Shown one piece after another: positions 16,265 to 24,394 of a stretch of 64,000 nucleotides of DNA (position 1 is the stretch's first letter; each line of letters starts with the position of its first letter). The notes under the pieces were generated by a model. The model was not told where the DNA came from. It saw only the letters and a program-made list of their open reading frames with translations, and searched no databases. Position numbers and translations under genes: made by a program. The DNA is from Flavobacterium ardleyense. GTDB lineage: Bacteria > Bacteroidota > Bacteroidia > Flavobacteriales > Flavobacteriaceae. The DNA lies in contig NZ_CP137891.1 of assembly GCF_033547075.1 (NCBI RefSeq), forward strand, positions 2,914,001 to 2,978,000, written 5' to 3'.

Positions 16265-16831
16265 ATGAAACACTTAAAAACGCTCGCCATTGCTATCTTG
16301 GCTTTTACAACTACTACACTTGTAGCACAAACAAAAACGATTAATACTGCCAAAAGTCAAATTAAATGGGTTGGCGAAAAAGTTACTGGAAAGCATGAAG
16401 GAACTGTAAATTTATCTTCTGGAACTCTTATTTTGGACAAACAAAAAATTGTAGGCGGAACATTTACAATTGCAATGCCGACACTTACTGTAACTGACCT
16501 TACAGCAGATCAAGGAAAAGCTAAACTTGAAGGTCATTTAAAATCAGAGGATTTCTTTGATACTGAAACTTCTCCAGAAGCAAAACTTGTTTTTAGAAGT
16601 GTAGCTCCTAAAGCAAATCAGATGTATACTGTAACTGCTGACCTTACTATCAAAGGAATTACACAACCTGTAACTTTTGATCTTAAAGCCAACTCAACTA
16701 CAGCTTCAACAACGTTTAAAGTTGATAGAACTAAGTATGATATAAAATTTAAATCTGGTTCTTTCTTCGATAATCTAGGTGATAAAGCAATCTATGATGA
16801 TTTTACTATTGCGGTAAACTTAGTTTACTAA
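16265..16831 (+). CDS. YceI-like periplasmic lipid-binding protein
   Basis: This 188-residue protein has a signal peptide ending in TTLVAQ and one YceI domain. Family marks are INTAKSQIKWVGEKVTGKHE near the mature N-terminus, the LEGHLKSEDFFDTE block, and VTADLTIKGITQPVTFD. YceI proteins are lipocalin-like barrels that bind polyisoprenoid or other amphiphilic ligands in the periplasm. It is the second gene after marR. A bidirectional terminator follows. Confidence 0.93.
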   Translation: MKHLKTLAIAILAFTTTTLVAQTKTINTAKSQIKWVGEKVTGKHEGTVNLSSGTLILDKQKIVGGTFTIAMPTLTVTDLTADQGKAKLEGHLKSEDFFDTETSPEAKLVFRSVAPKANQMYTVTADLTIKGITQPVTFDLKANSTTASTTFKVDRTKYDIKFKSGSFFDNLGDKAIYDDFTIAVNLVY

Positions 16832-16850
16832 GCTAAAATCTCCGCTTACA

Positions 16851-16881
16851 AAAAAACCCAATCTCGCGATTGGGTTTTTTT
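16851..16881. terminator. Bidirectional terminator
   Basis: AAAAAACCCAATC and GATTGGGTTTTTT form a perfect 13-bp stem around TCGC, serving yceI and the convergent peptidase gene. Confidence 0.9.
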
Positions 16882-16901
16882 ATGTCACAATATTATAATA
16901 C

Positions 16902-18077
16902 TTAGGCTTTTAATTTCGATTTGAAGTTTTTTGTCAAAGCATCTTGATGCAAGTAGATACTAGTAGTTTTTAATTGTACAAAAGCTTTAGAAACATACAG
17001 ATATCCTTTGTAATCATTCTTATCTCCCCACGAATTTTTAATTTTGTAGTACTCTTTACCACCTTGATCTTTTGCAATCCCCACAATTTGCATTGCGTGA
17101 TCGTCGGTAGTGTATAACGAATAGAGACCCGCAAGACGCATCTCTTCTGTAATTACTTTCTCTTGAACTGGCTTGTCAAAAAACTTTTTACGATCGCTAT
17201 CTGTAATATTATATAAATCTACATTAGGAACGTGAGCTACTCCGTTTTTCCAACTAAAGTAATCTTCAGAAACATCTGTCGACCATGCAACAGAAAATCC
17301 ATTTTTTAAAGCTGCATCAATAACATCCGTCATTTCGGTCATAGGAACATTATAGGCCATATCATAACTCCAATTATCAGGAACTGGAACAAGTATTTTC
17401 TCATAATATGGACTGTCCATATAGGATGTAATTTCAACATACTGCTCAGGAACAATGCCCACCACTTCTTTCGCAAAGGTATGTGGCGTATAGTTTTTTC
17501 CTAAATAAGTAAACGTTGCAGGAACTTTCCCTAATGTTTTGTCAAGATAATCATTGATATCTTTAACCCACGAAACACCTTTCTTTGGATCTGGATTCTT
17601 CATATAATTATCTAAAATAGCTTTGAAATCTTTTTGGAAAGCTGCGGATTTCAAACTTCCTTTTCCATAATCTTCATTGGTGTAAGCCTCTTGCGGCATC
17701 GCGCCATATTTCTTAATCATATTGACAACATCGTGTGGTTCGCCACCATCACCAAGGGACATATTTCCGTTCATCAAAATATAGTTTCGAGCTTTTGACA
17801 AATAGACTTGTCGTGCGGTATATATTTCAGCTAGATCAACGGGAGCTTTTCCCAATCGAATCATTTCACTTTCTAAAAATGAATTTCCAGAGTAACTCCA
17901 GCAGGTACCCGCAGATCCTTGATTTTTTATTGAAGTATTTTCAATATCAATCATATCTTTAAAATGAAACTTCGAATTTATTGAAGCATTATTTATAACT
18001 TTATTGACCAAATCATCTTGTGCAAATATCGAAGTCGCGCAAAACAATAGGGAGAGCATTATCGTTTTTCTGATCAT
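16902..18077 (-). CDS. C1-family cysteine peptidase (bleomycin hydrolase-like), exported
   Basis: This 391-residue protein has a signal peptide (ending SIFAQDD) and a papain-fold aminopeptidase C / bleomycin hydrolase domain. Active-site Cys lies in QGSAGTCWSYSGNSF, the His in TTDDHAMQIVGIA and the Asn in YKIKNSWG. The length and spacing fit PepC-like proteins, but most of those are cytoplasmic; the signal peptide points to periplasmic or secreted peptide turnover. It appears monocistronic. Confidence 0.92.
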   Translation of the reverse strand: MIRKTIMLSLLFCATSIFAQDDLVNKVINNASINSKFHFKDMIDIENTSIKNQGSAGTCWSYSGNSFLESEMIRLGKAPVDLAEIYTARQVYLSKARNYILMNGNMSLGDGGEPHDVVNMIKKYGAMPQEAYTNEDYGKGSLKSAAFQKDFKAILDNYMKNPDPKKGVSWVKDINDYLDKTLGKVPATFTYLGKNYTPHTFAKEVVGIVPEQYVEITSYMDSPYYEKILVPVPDNWSYDMAYNVPMTEMTDVIDAALKNGFSVAWSTDVSEDYFSWKNGVAHVPNVDLYNITDSDRKKFFDKPVQEKVITEEMRLAGLYSLYTTDDHAMQIVGIAKDQGGKEYYKIKNSWGDKNDYKGYLYVSKAFVQLKTTSIYLHQDALTKNFKSKLKA

Positions 18078-18152
18078 AGTTTCTGTATTATTTTTTTAAC
18101 GAAGTCGCTAATTTACTTAAAGCTTTGCTTTATCCGATTGTTTTTATCTTTT

Positions 18153-18914
18153 TTAACGTGTAAAAACCAAATCAGTATCTGTTGATAATTTACTATCAAA
18201 ACCATAGCCGTCGTAGTCAAAGTGTTTTAAGTCATCCACGGTCTGCGCATTGCTATCGGCTATAAACCGCACCATCATTCCCCTAGCTTTTTTTGCGTAG
18301 ATAGCTATAATCTTCAAATCGCCATTTTTATAATCCTTAAATTCCGGTTTGATAACCGGCACTTTCAACGCTTTCGTATCAATTGCCGAAAAATATTCGA
18401 CACTCGCAAGGTTTATAAAAAGTTCGTCTTTTTTCAGCTCTTTGTTCAATGCGGCTGTTATTTTTGGCTTCCAAAACTCGTAAAGATTTTTGTTATGCCC
18501 TACTGGCAAAGTGATTCCCATCTCCAATCTGTAGGCTTCCATCACGTCGAGCGGTCTCAAAATTCCGTACAATCCTGATAATATGCGCAGTGAATCTTGA
18601 AGTCCCACTATTTTTTCTTCGCTCAAACTATAAGCATCAAGTCCTTTGTATACGTCGCCGTCTAAAGTAAAAATCGCCTGTCTTGAAGTATCAGTTATTT
18701 TAGTATTAAATTTACGATCTTGATTTCGCTGCCAATTCAAATCAGCTAATTTTTGCGAAATCGACATCAATTTGGACAAAGCATCTGGAGATTGATTCAT
18801 CAGCTCTTGCTGAATTTCTTTTGCCTCTTCCAGAAAAATTGGTTTTGTATGTTTTTGAAGTGGTAATGCGGTGTCAAAGTCTAGCGACTTGGCGGGTGAC
18901 AATACTATTTTCAT
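18153..18914 (-). CDS. yaaA: Peroxide stress protein YaaA (DUF328)
   Basis: This 253-residue cytoplasmic protein matches YaaA over its length: MKIVLSPAKSLDF at the N-terminus, then SGLYGILRPLDVMEAYRLEM, NLASVEYFSAID and the IIAIYAKKARGMMVRF block. In E. coli YaaA limits iron-driven damage after hydrogen peroxide and binds DNA. The ATG at 18914 gives the canonical N-terminus. No obvious OxyR or PerR site is seen upstream. Confidence 0.93.
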   Translation of the reverse strand: MKIVLSPAKSLDFDTALPLQKHTKPIFLEEAKEIQQELMNQSPDALSKLMSISQKLADLNWQRNQDRKFNTKITDTSRQAIFTLDGDVYKGLDAYSLSEEKIVGLQDSLRILSGLYGILRPLDVMEAYRLEMGITLPVGHNKNLYEFWKPKITAALNKELKKDELFINLASVEYFSAIDTKALKVPVIKPEFKDYKNGDLKIIAIYAKKARGMMVRFIADSNAQTVDDLKHFDYDGYGFDSKLSTDTDLVFTR

Positions 18915-18980
18915 TCTATTTTTTTAGGTTGAACTCAAAAATACAAAATTTGGATCGCATTTTCAATTGTGCTGAGAATG

Positions 18981-18999
18981 TTTTGGCTTTCGCCGAAGG
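18981..18999 (-). repeat. Family B repeat, terminal fragment
   Basis: TTTTGGCTTTCGCCGAAGG is the reverse complement of the conserved CTTTCGGCGAAAGCC end of family B, one base different. The rest of the element is not recognisable here. Confidence 0.5.
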
Positions 19000-19113
19000 C
19001 ACTCCGTTTTCAGTTCGCGTTTGTAATAAGTAGGAAGCTAGAAGAGGAAATTCTTAGGGCCAAATTGCCGTTGGATAAGGGATTATTGAGATTCTTAGCG
19101 CAGAAAATTTTCT

Positions 19114-19269
19114 GGTGCTCGTTTAGAACGAGTACCTACATTATTTTTAGACGTAAATGCAGCGTCTGTGACGCGGATTATTACGAAGAAAATTTGTTTA
19201 AAGTATCCGCGTCACAGACGCTCCAATTCTTTTTCACTTCCAGGTAGATACTCGCCACAGGCAAGCACC
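19114..19269 (+). repeat. REP/BIME-like element C, copy 1 (inverted pair)
   Basis: The forward part has a hairpin (GGTGCTCGTTTAG and AACGAGTACC, 19114-19136) and, after 25 bases, a second (GCGTCTGTGACGC, 19162-19174). An inverted part follows: 19205-19222 is the perfect 18-base complement of 19161-19178, and a worn complement of the first hairpin lies at 19243-19269. The layout resembles paired REP sequences. Confidence 0.65.
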
Positions 19270-19432
19270 AGATTAGTAACACAACTTTCCCGCAAACTTG
19301 TCATTTCGACGAAGGAGACCCGAACTATTGCGAACTGGCGAAGCAAATCACATATTAAAACTCTTTTTTTTTCGTGAAAAATGCTGTATTTAATTCTAAT
19401 CTTTATTTCTAAAGTAACGATAATAGTTTTCT

Positions 19433-19570
19433 GGTGCTCGTTTATAACGAGTACCAACTTTCTTAATAGACGTAAACAAAGCGTCTGTGACGCGGTTAAC
19501 TCTCATAAACGTTTGTAATAAACTACCCCCTTGACGGACGCTATGATTTAATTGTAAGTAGGTACTCGAA
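19433..19570 (+). repeat. REP/BIME-like element C, copy 2
   Basis: GGTGCTCGTTTATAACGAGTACC (in two parts, 19433-19455) and GCGTCTGTGACGC (19481-19493) repeat copy 1 with the same 61-base span, also sharing TAGACGTAAA between them. A degraded inverted half (GACGGACGCT, GGTACTCG) follows up to about 19570. Confidence 0.6.
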
Positions 19571-19611
19571 AAAGACAAGCAGCAGCTGCATTTAGTAATT
19601 TCAGCATTATA

Positions 19612-19717
19612 ACTTCAACCGAAGACGAAATCCCACACTAGATATCATAAATCACGTTGACTTGAAAATTAAAAATTATATAGCAACTTAGATTCTTTCG
19701 GCGAAAGCCAAAAAAAA
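19612..19717 (+). repeat. Dispersed repeat, family B, copy 1
   Basis: It starts ACTTCAACCGAAGACGAAAT and ends CTTTCGGCGAAAGCC plus a run of A, with an unrelated middle. Copies 2 and 3 lie at 57082 and 63319. The A run also provides the T tract of the rluD terminator on the other strand. Confidence 0.65.
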
Positions 19718-19744
19718 CGACCTGAAATAAAAAAACTTCAGGTC
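19711..19744 (-). terminator. Rho-independent terminator of the rluD operon
   Basis: On the minus strand GACCTGAA and TTCAGGTC form the stem, followed by seven T. Confidence 0.75.
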
Positions 19745-19771
19745 ATTAATATTTTAAATTGAAAGATTGAA

Positions 19772-20812
19772 CTACTCCTCTTCTTCCAAACTTTTACTTT
19801 GCGCATAGCCGCGCCATTTTTCAATAACTTCGGTCATATCCTGAGGAATTTCGGTATCAAAACGCATTGTTTCGCCAGTTGTAGGATGCACAAACCCAAG
19901 CGTTTTTGCGTGTAATGCCTGACGTGGCAAAATTTTGAAGCAGTTCTCAACAAACTGTTTGTATTTTGTAAAAGTTGTTCCCTTCAAAATCAAATGACCT
20001 CCATAACGCTCATCATTAAATAAGGTATGACCAATATGCTTGAGGTGCACGCGAATTTGGTGCGTACGACCAGTTTCTAATTTGCAAGAAATCAAGGTTA
20101 CATAGCCCAAACGTTCCAAAACTTTGTAGTGCGTAACTGCTGGCTTTCCGATAGTTTCATCTTCAAAAACTGCCATTTGCATACGATCTTTAACGTGTCT
20201 AGCAATATTTCCAGTGATGGTGCCTTCGTCTTCCTTAACATTACCCCAAACAAGTGCAATATATTCGCGCTCAGAAGTTTTTGCTTCAAATTGCTTGGCA
20301 AGATGAGTCATTGCAGCTTCGGTTTTGGCAATAACCAATAATCCAGAAGTATCTTTATCAATCCTATGAACTAAACCTGGACGCTCGCTGCTATTCATTG
20401 GGAGATTATCAAAATGAAACGCTAGCGCATGCACCAAAGTTCCAGTATAATTTCCATGACCAGGATGTACAACCATTCCCGCTTCCTTATTTATAAGCAA
20501 CAAAGCGTCGTCTTCGTACACTATATTCAACGGAATATCTTCTGGATCAATTCGGTTTTCGTAAGGCGGATGCGTTAATAAAATTCGAATTACATCTCCT
20601 GGTTTTACTTTATAATTAGATTTAACCGCAACATCGTTGACGTAAATATCGCCCGAAGTTGCTGCACTTTGAATTTTGTTTCGAGTAGAATTCTGAATCA
20701 TGTTCATCAAGAACTTGTCAATTCTTAATAATAATTGTCCTTTTGGCACTTCAAATCTAAAGTGTTCAAAGAGTGTGTCTTCTTCTACATTATCATCTAT
20801 ATTATTCAGCAT
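19772..20812 (-). CDS. rluD: RluA-family 23S rRNA pseudouridine synthase (RluD-like)
   Basis: This 346-residue protein isomerises uridines in 23S rRNA. It has an N-terminal S4 RNA-binding domain (about 25-80, LRIDKFLMNMIQNSTRNKIQ) and the catalytic core with GLVHRIDKDTSGLLVIAK, whose Asp is the nucleophile. GRTHQIRVHLKHIGHTLFND is the second family mark. An in-frame TTG at 20818 is possible, but the ATG at 20812 is preferred. It overlaps the PASTA gene by 11 bases, so the two are translationally coupled. Confidence 0.93.
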   Translation of the reverse strand: MLNNIDDNVEEDTLFEHFRFEVPKGQLLLRIDKFLMNMIQNSTRNKIQSAATSGDIYVNDVAVKSNYKVKPGDVIRILLTHPPYENRIDPEDIPLNIVYEDDALLLINKEAGMVVHPGHGNYTGTLVHALAFHFDNLPMNSSERPGLVHRIDKDTSGLLVIAKTEAAMTHLAKQFEAKTSEREYIALVWGNVKEDEGTITGNIARHVKDRMQMAVFEDETIGKPAVTHYKVLERLGYVTLISCKLETGRTHQIRVHLKHIGHTLFNDERYGGHLILKGTTFTKYKQFVENCFKILPRQALHAKTLGFVHPTTGETMRFDTEIPQDMTEVIEKWRGYAQSKSLEEEE

Positions 20813-21407
20813 CTTCAAGATTCTCTAGAGGTTCGTCTATTTCATTTTCGTCAAATGCTACTTTCCCATCACCAAGAACAACATCAATTTTGGACGTCTT
20901 CATTACCTTATCTCCAGGTTTCAAAACTTTTCCTTTCTGTTTAAGTTGTCTTACCATGTCTTTTCCTAAATACGGAACATAAGTAATTTCGCCAATTTCA
21001 AGTCCTAGAGCCAAAAGCGTCGGTGATACCTGTCTAAATGTTTTTTCGATTAGATCTGGAATGACCACTGATGTAAATCCTGACGAATTTATTTTGATGT
21101 AAATCTTTCTATCTTCTTTGACTTTAGTGCCTGGAAGAGGATCTTGTTCTACAACGCTAAATTTTGGATAGCCTTTTTTGAAATCAACACTATCAAGCAA
21201 AACATAATTAAGATTTAATTCTTCGACCTTTTCCTTAACTTGCTGCTCTGTAAGTTTGCTTAGGTCTGGAACTTCTATTTCTTGCCCGTGATTTGTATTG
21301 CTATCTAGCCAAAAAATAAAGGCGAAAACCAATGCTGCGACTATTGCAATTGCAATTGCAATCTGCGTAAAGAAAACGCGACTGGTTAGATATTTTCGTA
21401 AACTCAT
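20802..21407 (-). CDS. PASTA-domain membrane protein
   Basis: This 201-residue protein has a short cytoplasmic N-terminus, one membrane helix (about 12-34) and periplasmic PASTA repeats: IEVPDLSKLTEQQVKEKVEE and SVVIPDLIEKTFRQVSPTLL, plus a partial third repeat near PYLGKDMVRQLKQKGK. PASTA domains bind peptidoglycan or beta-lactams. Unlike Gram-positive Stk/PrkC proteins it has no kinase domain. It is the first gene of an operon with rluD and divergent from ddl, which supports a cell-wall link. Confidence 0.9.
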   Translation of the reverse strand: MSLRKYLTSRVFFTQIAIAIAIVAALVFAFIFWLDSNTNHGQEIEVPDLSKLTEQQVKEKVEELNLNYVLLDSVDFKKGYPKFSVVEQDPLPGTKVKEDRKIYIKINSSGFTSVVIPDLIEKTFRQVSPTLLALGLEIGEITYVPYLGKDMVRQLKQKGKVLKPGDKVMKTSKIDVVLGDGKVAFDENEIDEPLENLEDAE

Positions 21408-21520
21408 AATTAATTAATTTGTCGCAAAGATATAAAAATACTAAAGGGTATTCATTTGAAAAAAATTGATAAATTTGTTGCATAAATCAACCTCTTCACC
21501 TCTTAAACAAACTCATTATT

Positions 21521-22495
21521 ATGAAAAATATTGCCATCATTATGGGCGGCTATTCTAGCGAAGTTCAAATCTCATTACTAAGTGGTAATGTGGTGTATAA
21601 CAATCTTGATAAGATGAGATACAATAGATATAGAATTCATATATTAATAGAGGGGTGGTTTTATTGTGATGAAAATGATCAATTGTCAGCGGTAGACAAA
21701 AATGACTTTTCAATTCAGGTTGATGGTAAAAAGGTAAAATTTGATGCTGTCTTTAATGCAATTCATGGTACGCCTGGCGAAGATGGTTTAATGCAAGCAT
21801 ATTTTGCACTGCTAGAAATACCACAAAGTTCTTGTGGTTATTACCAAGCAGCGCTAACTTTTAATAAACGCGACCTACTTTCTGTTTTAAAACCGTACGG
21901 AATAAAAGCCGCAAATTCGTATTATCTAAATAAAGGAGACGAAATTAATACTGCCGAGATTGTAAAATCTGTTGGGTTGCCTTGCTTTGTAAAACCTAAT
22001 AAATCTGGCTCAAGCTTCGGAATATCCAAAGTTAAACTTCAAGACGAATTAGAGCAAGCAATTGAAAAAGCATATCAAGAGGATGATGAAATAATTATCG
22101 AAAGTTTTCTAGATGGAACAGAAGTTTCTGTAGGAGTAATCAAATACAACGATGTAGTGACAGTTCTGCCGATTACTGAAATTGTTTCGGAAAACGAGTT
22201 TTTTGATTATGAAGCCAAATATTTAGGCAAATCTCAGGAAATTACTCCAGCCAGAATATCCGCTGAGATGACCGCAAAGATTCAGAAAATCGCCAAGAGA
22301 ATTTACGAAATTTTAAAAATGGAAGGCTTCAGTAGAAGCGAATTTATTATTGTCAACGACGAACCGCATTTACTTGAATTAAATACGGTGCCTGGCATGA
22401 CAACCGAAAGTCTATTGCCACAACAAGCTGAAAAAGCCGGAATCTCATTGTCACAATTATTTTCTAATAGTATTGAAATGGCTTTAAATAAATAG
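21521..22495 (+). CDS. ddl: D-alanine--D-alanine ligase
   Basis: This 324-residue ATP-grasp enzyme joins two D-Ala for peptidoglycan precursors. Marks are MKNIAIIMGGYSSEVQIS, then AIHGTPGEDGLMQAYF, FVKPNKSGSSFGISKV, and LLELNTVPGMTTESLLPQQ near the C-terminus. Length is typical. It is divergent from the PASTA-rluD operon and followed by a DUF421 gene after 5 bases and coaD, so ddl leads a three-gene run. Confidence 0.96.
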   Translation: MKNIAIIMGGYSSEVQISLLSGNVVYNNLDKMRYNRYRIHILIEGWFYCDENDQLSAVDKNDFSIQVDGKKVKFDAVFNAIHGTPGEDGLMQAYFALLEIPQSSCGYYQAALTFNKRDLLSVLKPYGIKAANSYYLNKGDEINTAEIVKSVGLPCFVKPNKSGSSFGISKVKLQDELEQAIEKAYQEDDEIIIESFLDGTEVSVGVIKYNDVVTVLPITEIVSENEFFDYEAKYLGKSQEITPARISAEMTAKIQKIAKRIYEILKMEGFSRSEFIIVNDEPHLLELNTVPGMTTESLLPQQAEKAGISLSQLFSNSIEMALNK

Positions 22496-22500
22496 CAACA

Positions 22501-23190
22501 ATGGAAGCACTCGATTGGCATCAAATTTTTCTCGACGATAAATCGTTTGGCTTTTTGTTTGAAGTAGCTTTTCGGACAATTGTAATGTTTACGGTATTGC
22601 TGCTAACATTAAAACTAACTGGAAAAAGAGGTGTTCGCGAACTTTCTGTCTTTGAAACGGTTATAATAATAGCGTTAGGATCTGCGGCAGGTGACCCTAT
22701 GTTTTATGATGACGTTGCTATTTTACCAGCACTCACCGTTTTTCTAGTAGTAATTTTGTGCTACCGATTTTTAACTTGGCTTACAGGAAAAAGTAAAAGA
22801 TTTGAAGAATTTATGGAAGGCAAAACTGAATGTCTGATTAAAGAGGGAAAATTTGTTATAGAGACCTTTAATAAAGAATCACTAGCACAAGACGAATTTT
22901 TCTCCGAACTTCGACTTCAATCAGTATCGCATCTTGGACAAATAGAATATGGTTATCTCGAAACTACTGGCGATATGAGTATCATTTTTTACGATGACAA
23001 TTCGGTCAAATATGGATTGCCAATACTACCACATTTGTTTCTCAATAAAACGAAAACTATTTCTCAAAGTGGAATTTACGCTTGTACGCATTGTGGCGCT
23101 GTAGATGAGCTTTCTCCTGGCATAGCGACCTGCAAAATTTGTAAAAAGCAGGAATGGGTTGAAGCTATTAAGACAAAAAGAAATGCTTAA
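22501..23190 (+). CDS. DUF421 membrane protein (YetF/YcaP-like)
   Basis: This 229-residue protein has three N-terminal membrane helices and a cytoplasmic DUF421 domain (KGRE-like LTGKRGVRELSVFETVIII, then GKTECLIKEGKFVIETFNKE, then QDEFFSELRLQSVSHLGQIE). The C-terminus adds a small zinc-ribbon-like motif with CTHCGAVDEL and CKICKKQEW (CxxC pairs), not present in the shortest members. Function is unknown. It starts 5 bases after ddl, so it is co-transcribed. Confidence 0.88.
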   Translation: MEALDWHQIFLDDKSFGFLFEVAFRTIVMFTVLLLTLKLTGKRGVRELSVFETVIIIALGSAAGDPMFYDDVAILPALTVFLVVILCYRFLTWLTGKSKRFEEFMEGKTECLIKEGKFVIETFNKESLAQDEFFSELRLQSVSHLGQIEYGYLETTGDMSIIFYDDNSVKYGLPILPHLFLNKTKTISQSGIYACTHCGAVDELSPGIATCKICKKQEWVEAIKTKRNA

Positions 23191-23205
23191 AAAAATAGAT
23201 GAAAA

Positions 23206-23661
23206 ATGAAAAAAGCTGTTTTTCCGGGATCGTTTGATCCAATAACCTTAGGACATTTGGATATTATCACTCGTGGATTGCCATTATTTGACGAAATAAT
23301 TGTTGCGATTGGGGTCAATGCCGAAAAGAAATATATGTTTACGCTTGAAGAGCGCAAAAAGTTTTTGGAAGAGACATTTAAAGATGCTCCAAATATTAAA
23401 ATTGTAGATTATACTGGTCTGACAATCGAGTTATGCGAAAGAATGGATGCAGCATTTATTTTACGAGGGTTGCGAAATCCAGCCGATTTTGAATTCGAAA
23501 AAGCAATTGCACACACCAATAGAAAGCTTTCTAAAATAGAAACAGTTTTCTTATTGACATCAACAAACACATCTTATATCAGCTCGAGTATAGTGCGAGA
23601 TGTGATTAGAAACGGTGGCGATTACACATTACTTGTGCCAGAGGCAGTACGAACTAAATAA
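23206..23661 (+). CDS. coaD: Phosphopantetheine adenylyltransferase
   Basis: This 151-residue enzyme makes dephospho-CoA from 4'-phosphopantetheine and ATP. The nucleotidyltransferase marks are FPGSFDPITLGHLDII (with the HxGH-like TLGH) and TSYISSSIVRDVIRNGGD near the C-terminus. RGLRNPADFEFE is also typical. Length is normal. It follows the DUF421 gene after 15 bases on the same strand. Confidence 0.96.
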   Translation: MKKAVFPGSFDPITLGHLDIITRGLPLFDEIIVAIGVNAEKKYMFTLEERKKFLEETFKDAPNIKIVDYTGLTIELCERMDAAFILRGLRNPADFEFEKAIAHTNRKLSKIETVFLLTSTNTSYISSSIVRDVIRNGGDYTLLVPEAVRTK

Positions 23662-23709
23662 TAAATAGAACTTCCGCAGAATATTTTTTGTGGTTTAAAT
23701 AAAGAAAGA

Positions 23710-24276
23710 ATGAATTTAGAAAGAGAATTAAACAAACGCAGTAATGGAGCATGCGAACTTTGTGCATCAACAGAAAATCTGAAACAATATGATATTCTTC
23801 CACAAAAGAAAGCAGGAATGGACGAAAGTATCTATCTATGTTCTACTTGTTTAGATCAAATTGAAAACCCTGAAAATGTTGATGCTAATCATTGGAGATG
23901 TTTAAATGACAGTATGTGGAGCGAGTATATTCCGGTACAAGTGATGTCTTACAGATTGTTGAAGCGTTTTGGCAATCATGAATTGGCGGAGCAAATTTAT
24001 ATGGATGAAGAAACTTTGGAGTGGGCAAAAGCTACTGCCGAAGGCGAAGAAGACGAAAACAAATTAATACATCGTGACAGTAACGGCGTTATTCTGAACA
24101 CTGGAGATTCAGTTGTACTAATCAAAGATTTGAAGGTAAAAGGTTCTAGTATGGTTGCTAAACAAGGAACCGCCGTTCGTAACATTCGTCTTGATCACGA
24201 AAACGAAACATATATTGAAGGTCGCGTTGATGGTCAACAAATTGTGATTATTACGCAGTACGTTAAGAAGTTATAA
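23710..24276 (+). CDS. PhnA-domain zinc-ribbon protein
   Basis: This 188-residue protein opens with an HNH/zinc-ribbon-like segment (CELCAST, then LCSTCLDQ) and ends with a PhnA domain (GDSVVLIKDLKVKGSSMVA, then AKQGTAVRNIRL and YVKKL). PhnA was named for its place in the phosphonate operon of E. coli, but phosphonate genes are absent here, so the biochemical role is open. It is probably the last gene of the ddl run; a hairpin terminator follows. Confidence 0.85.
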   Translation: MNLERELNKRSNGACELCASTENLKQYDILPQKKAGMDESIYLCSTCLDQIENPENVDANHWRCLNDSMWSEYIPVQVMSYRLLKRFGNHELAEQIYMDEETLEWAKATAEGEEDENKLIHRDSNGVILNTGDSVVLIKDLKVKGSSMVAKQGTAVRNIRLDHENETYIEGRVDGQQIVIITQYVKKL

Positions 24277-24301
24277 CATTTTAAACTTTAAATAAATATA
24301 A

Positions 24302-24340
24302 AACGGTTTACATCGACAATTGCGAATGTAAACCGTTATT
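24302..24340. terminator. Terminator hairpin
   Basis: AACGGTTTACA and TGTAAACCGTT form a perfect 11-bp stem followed by TATTATATT. It lies between convergent genes. Confidence 0.7.
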
Positions 24341-24394
24341 ATATTATTACTACTTTGAAAAATAAAAGTTTTTTGAAGTTATAATAATATGCTC

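Noticed and set aside
18821..19457. Several 60-90 codon frames across the spacer between yaaA and rluD
   Set aside because: They are read through hairpin repeats; the encoded peptides follow the repeat sequence and have no start signals.
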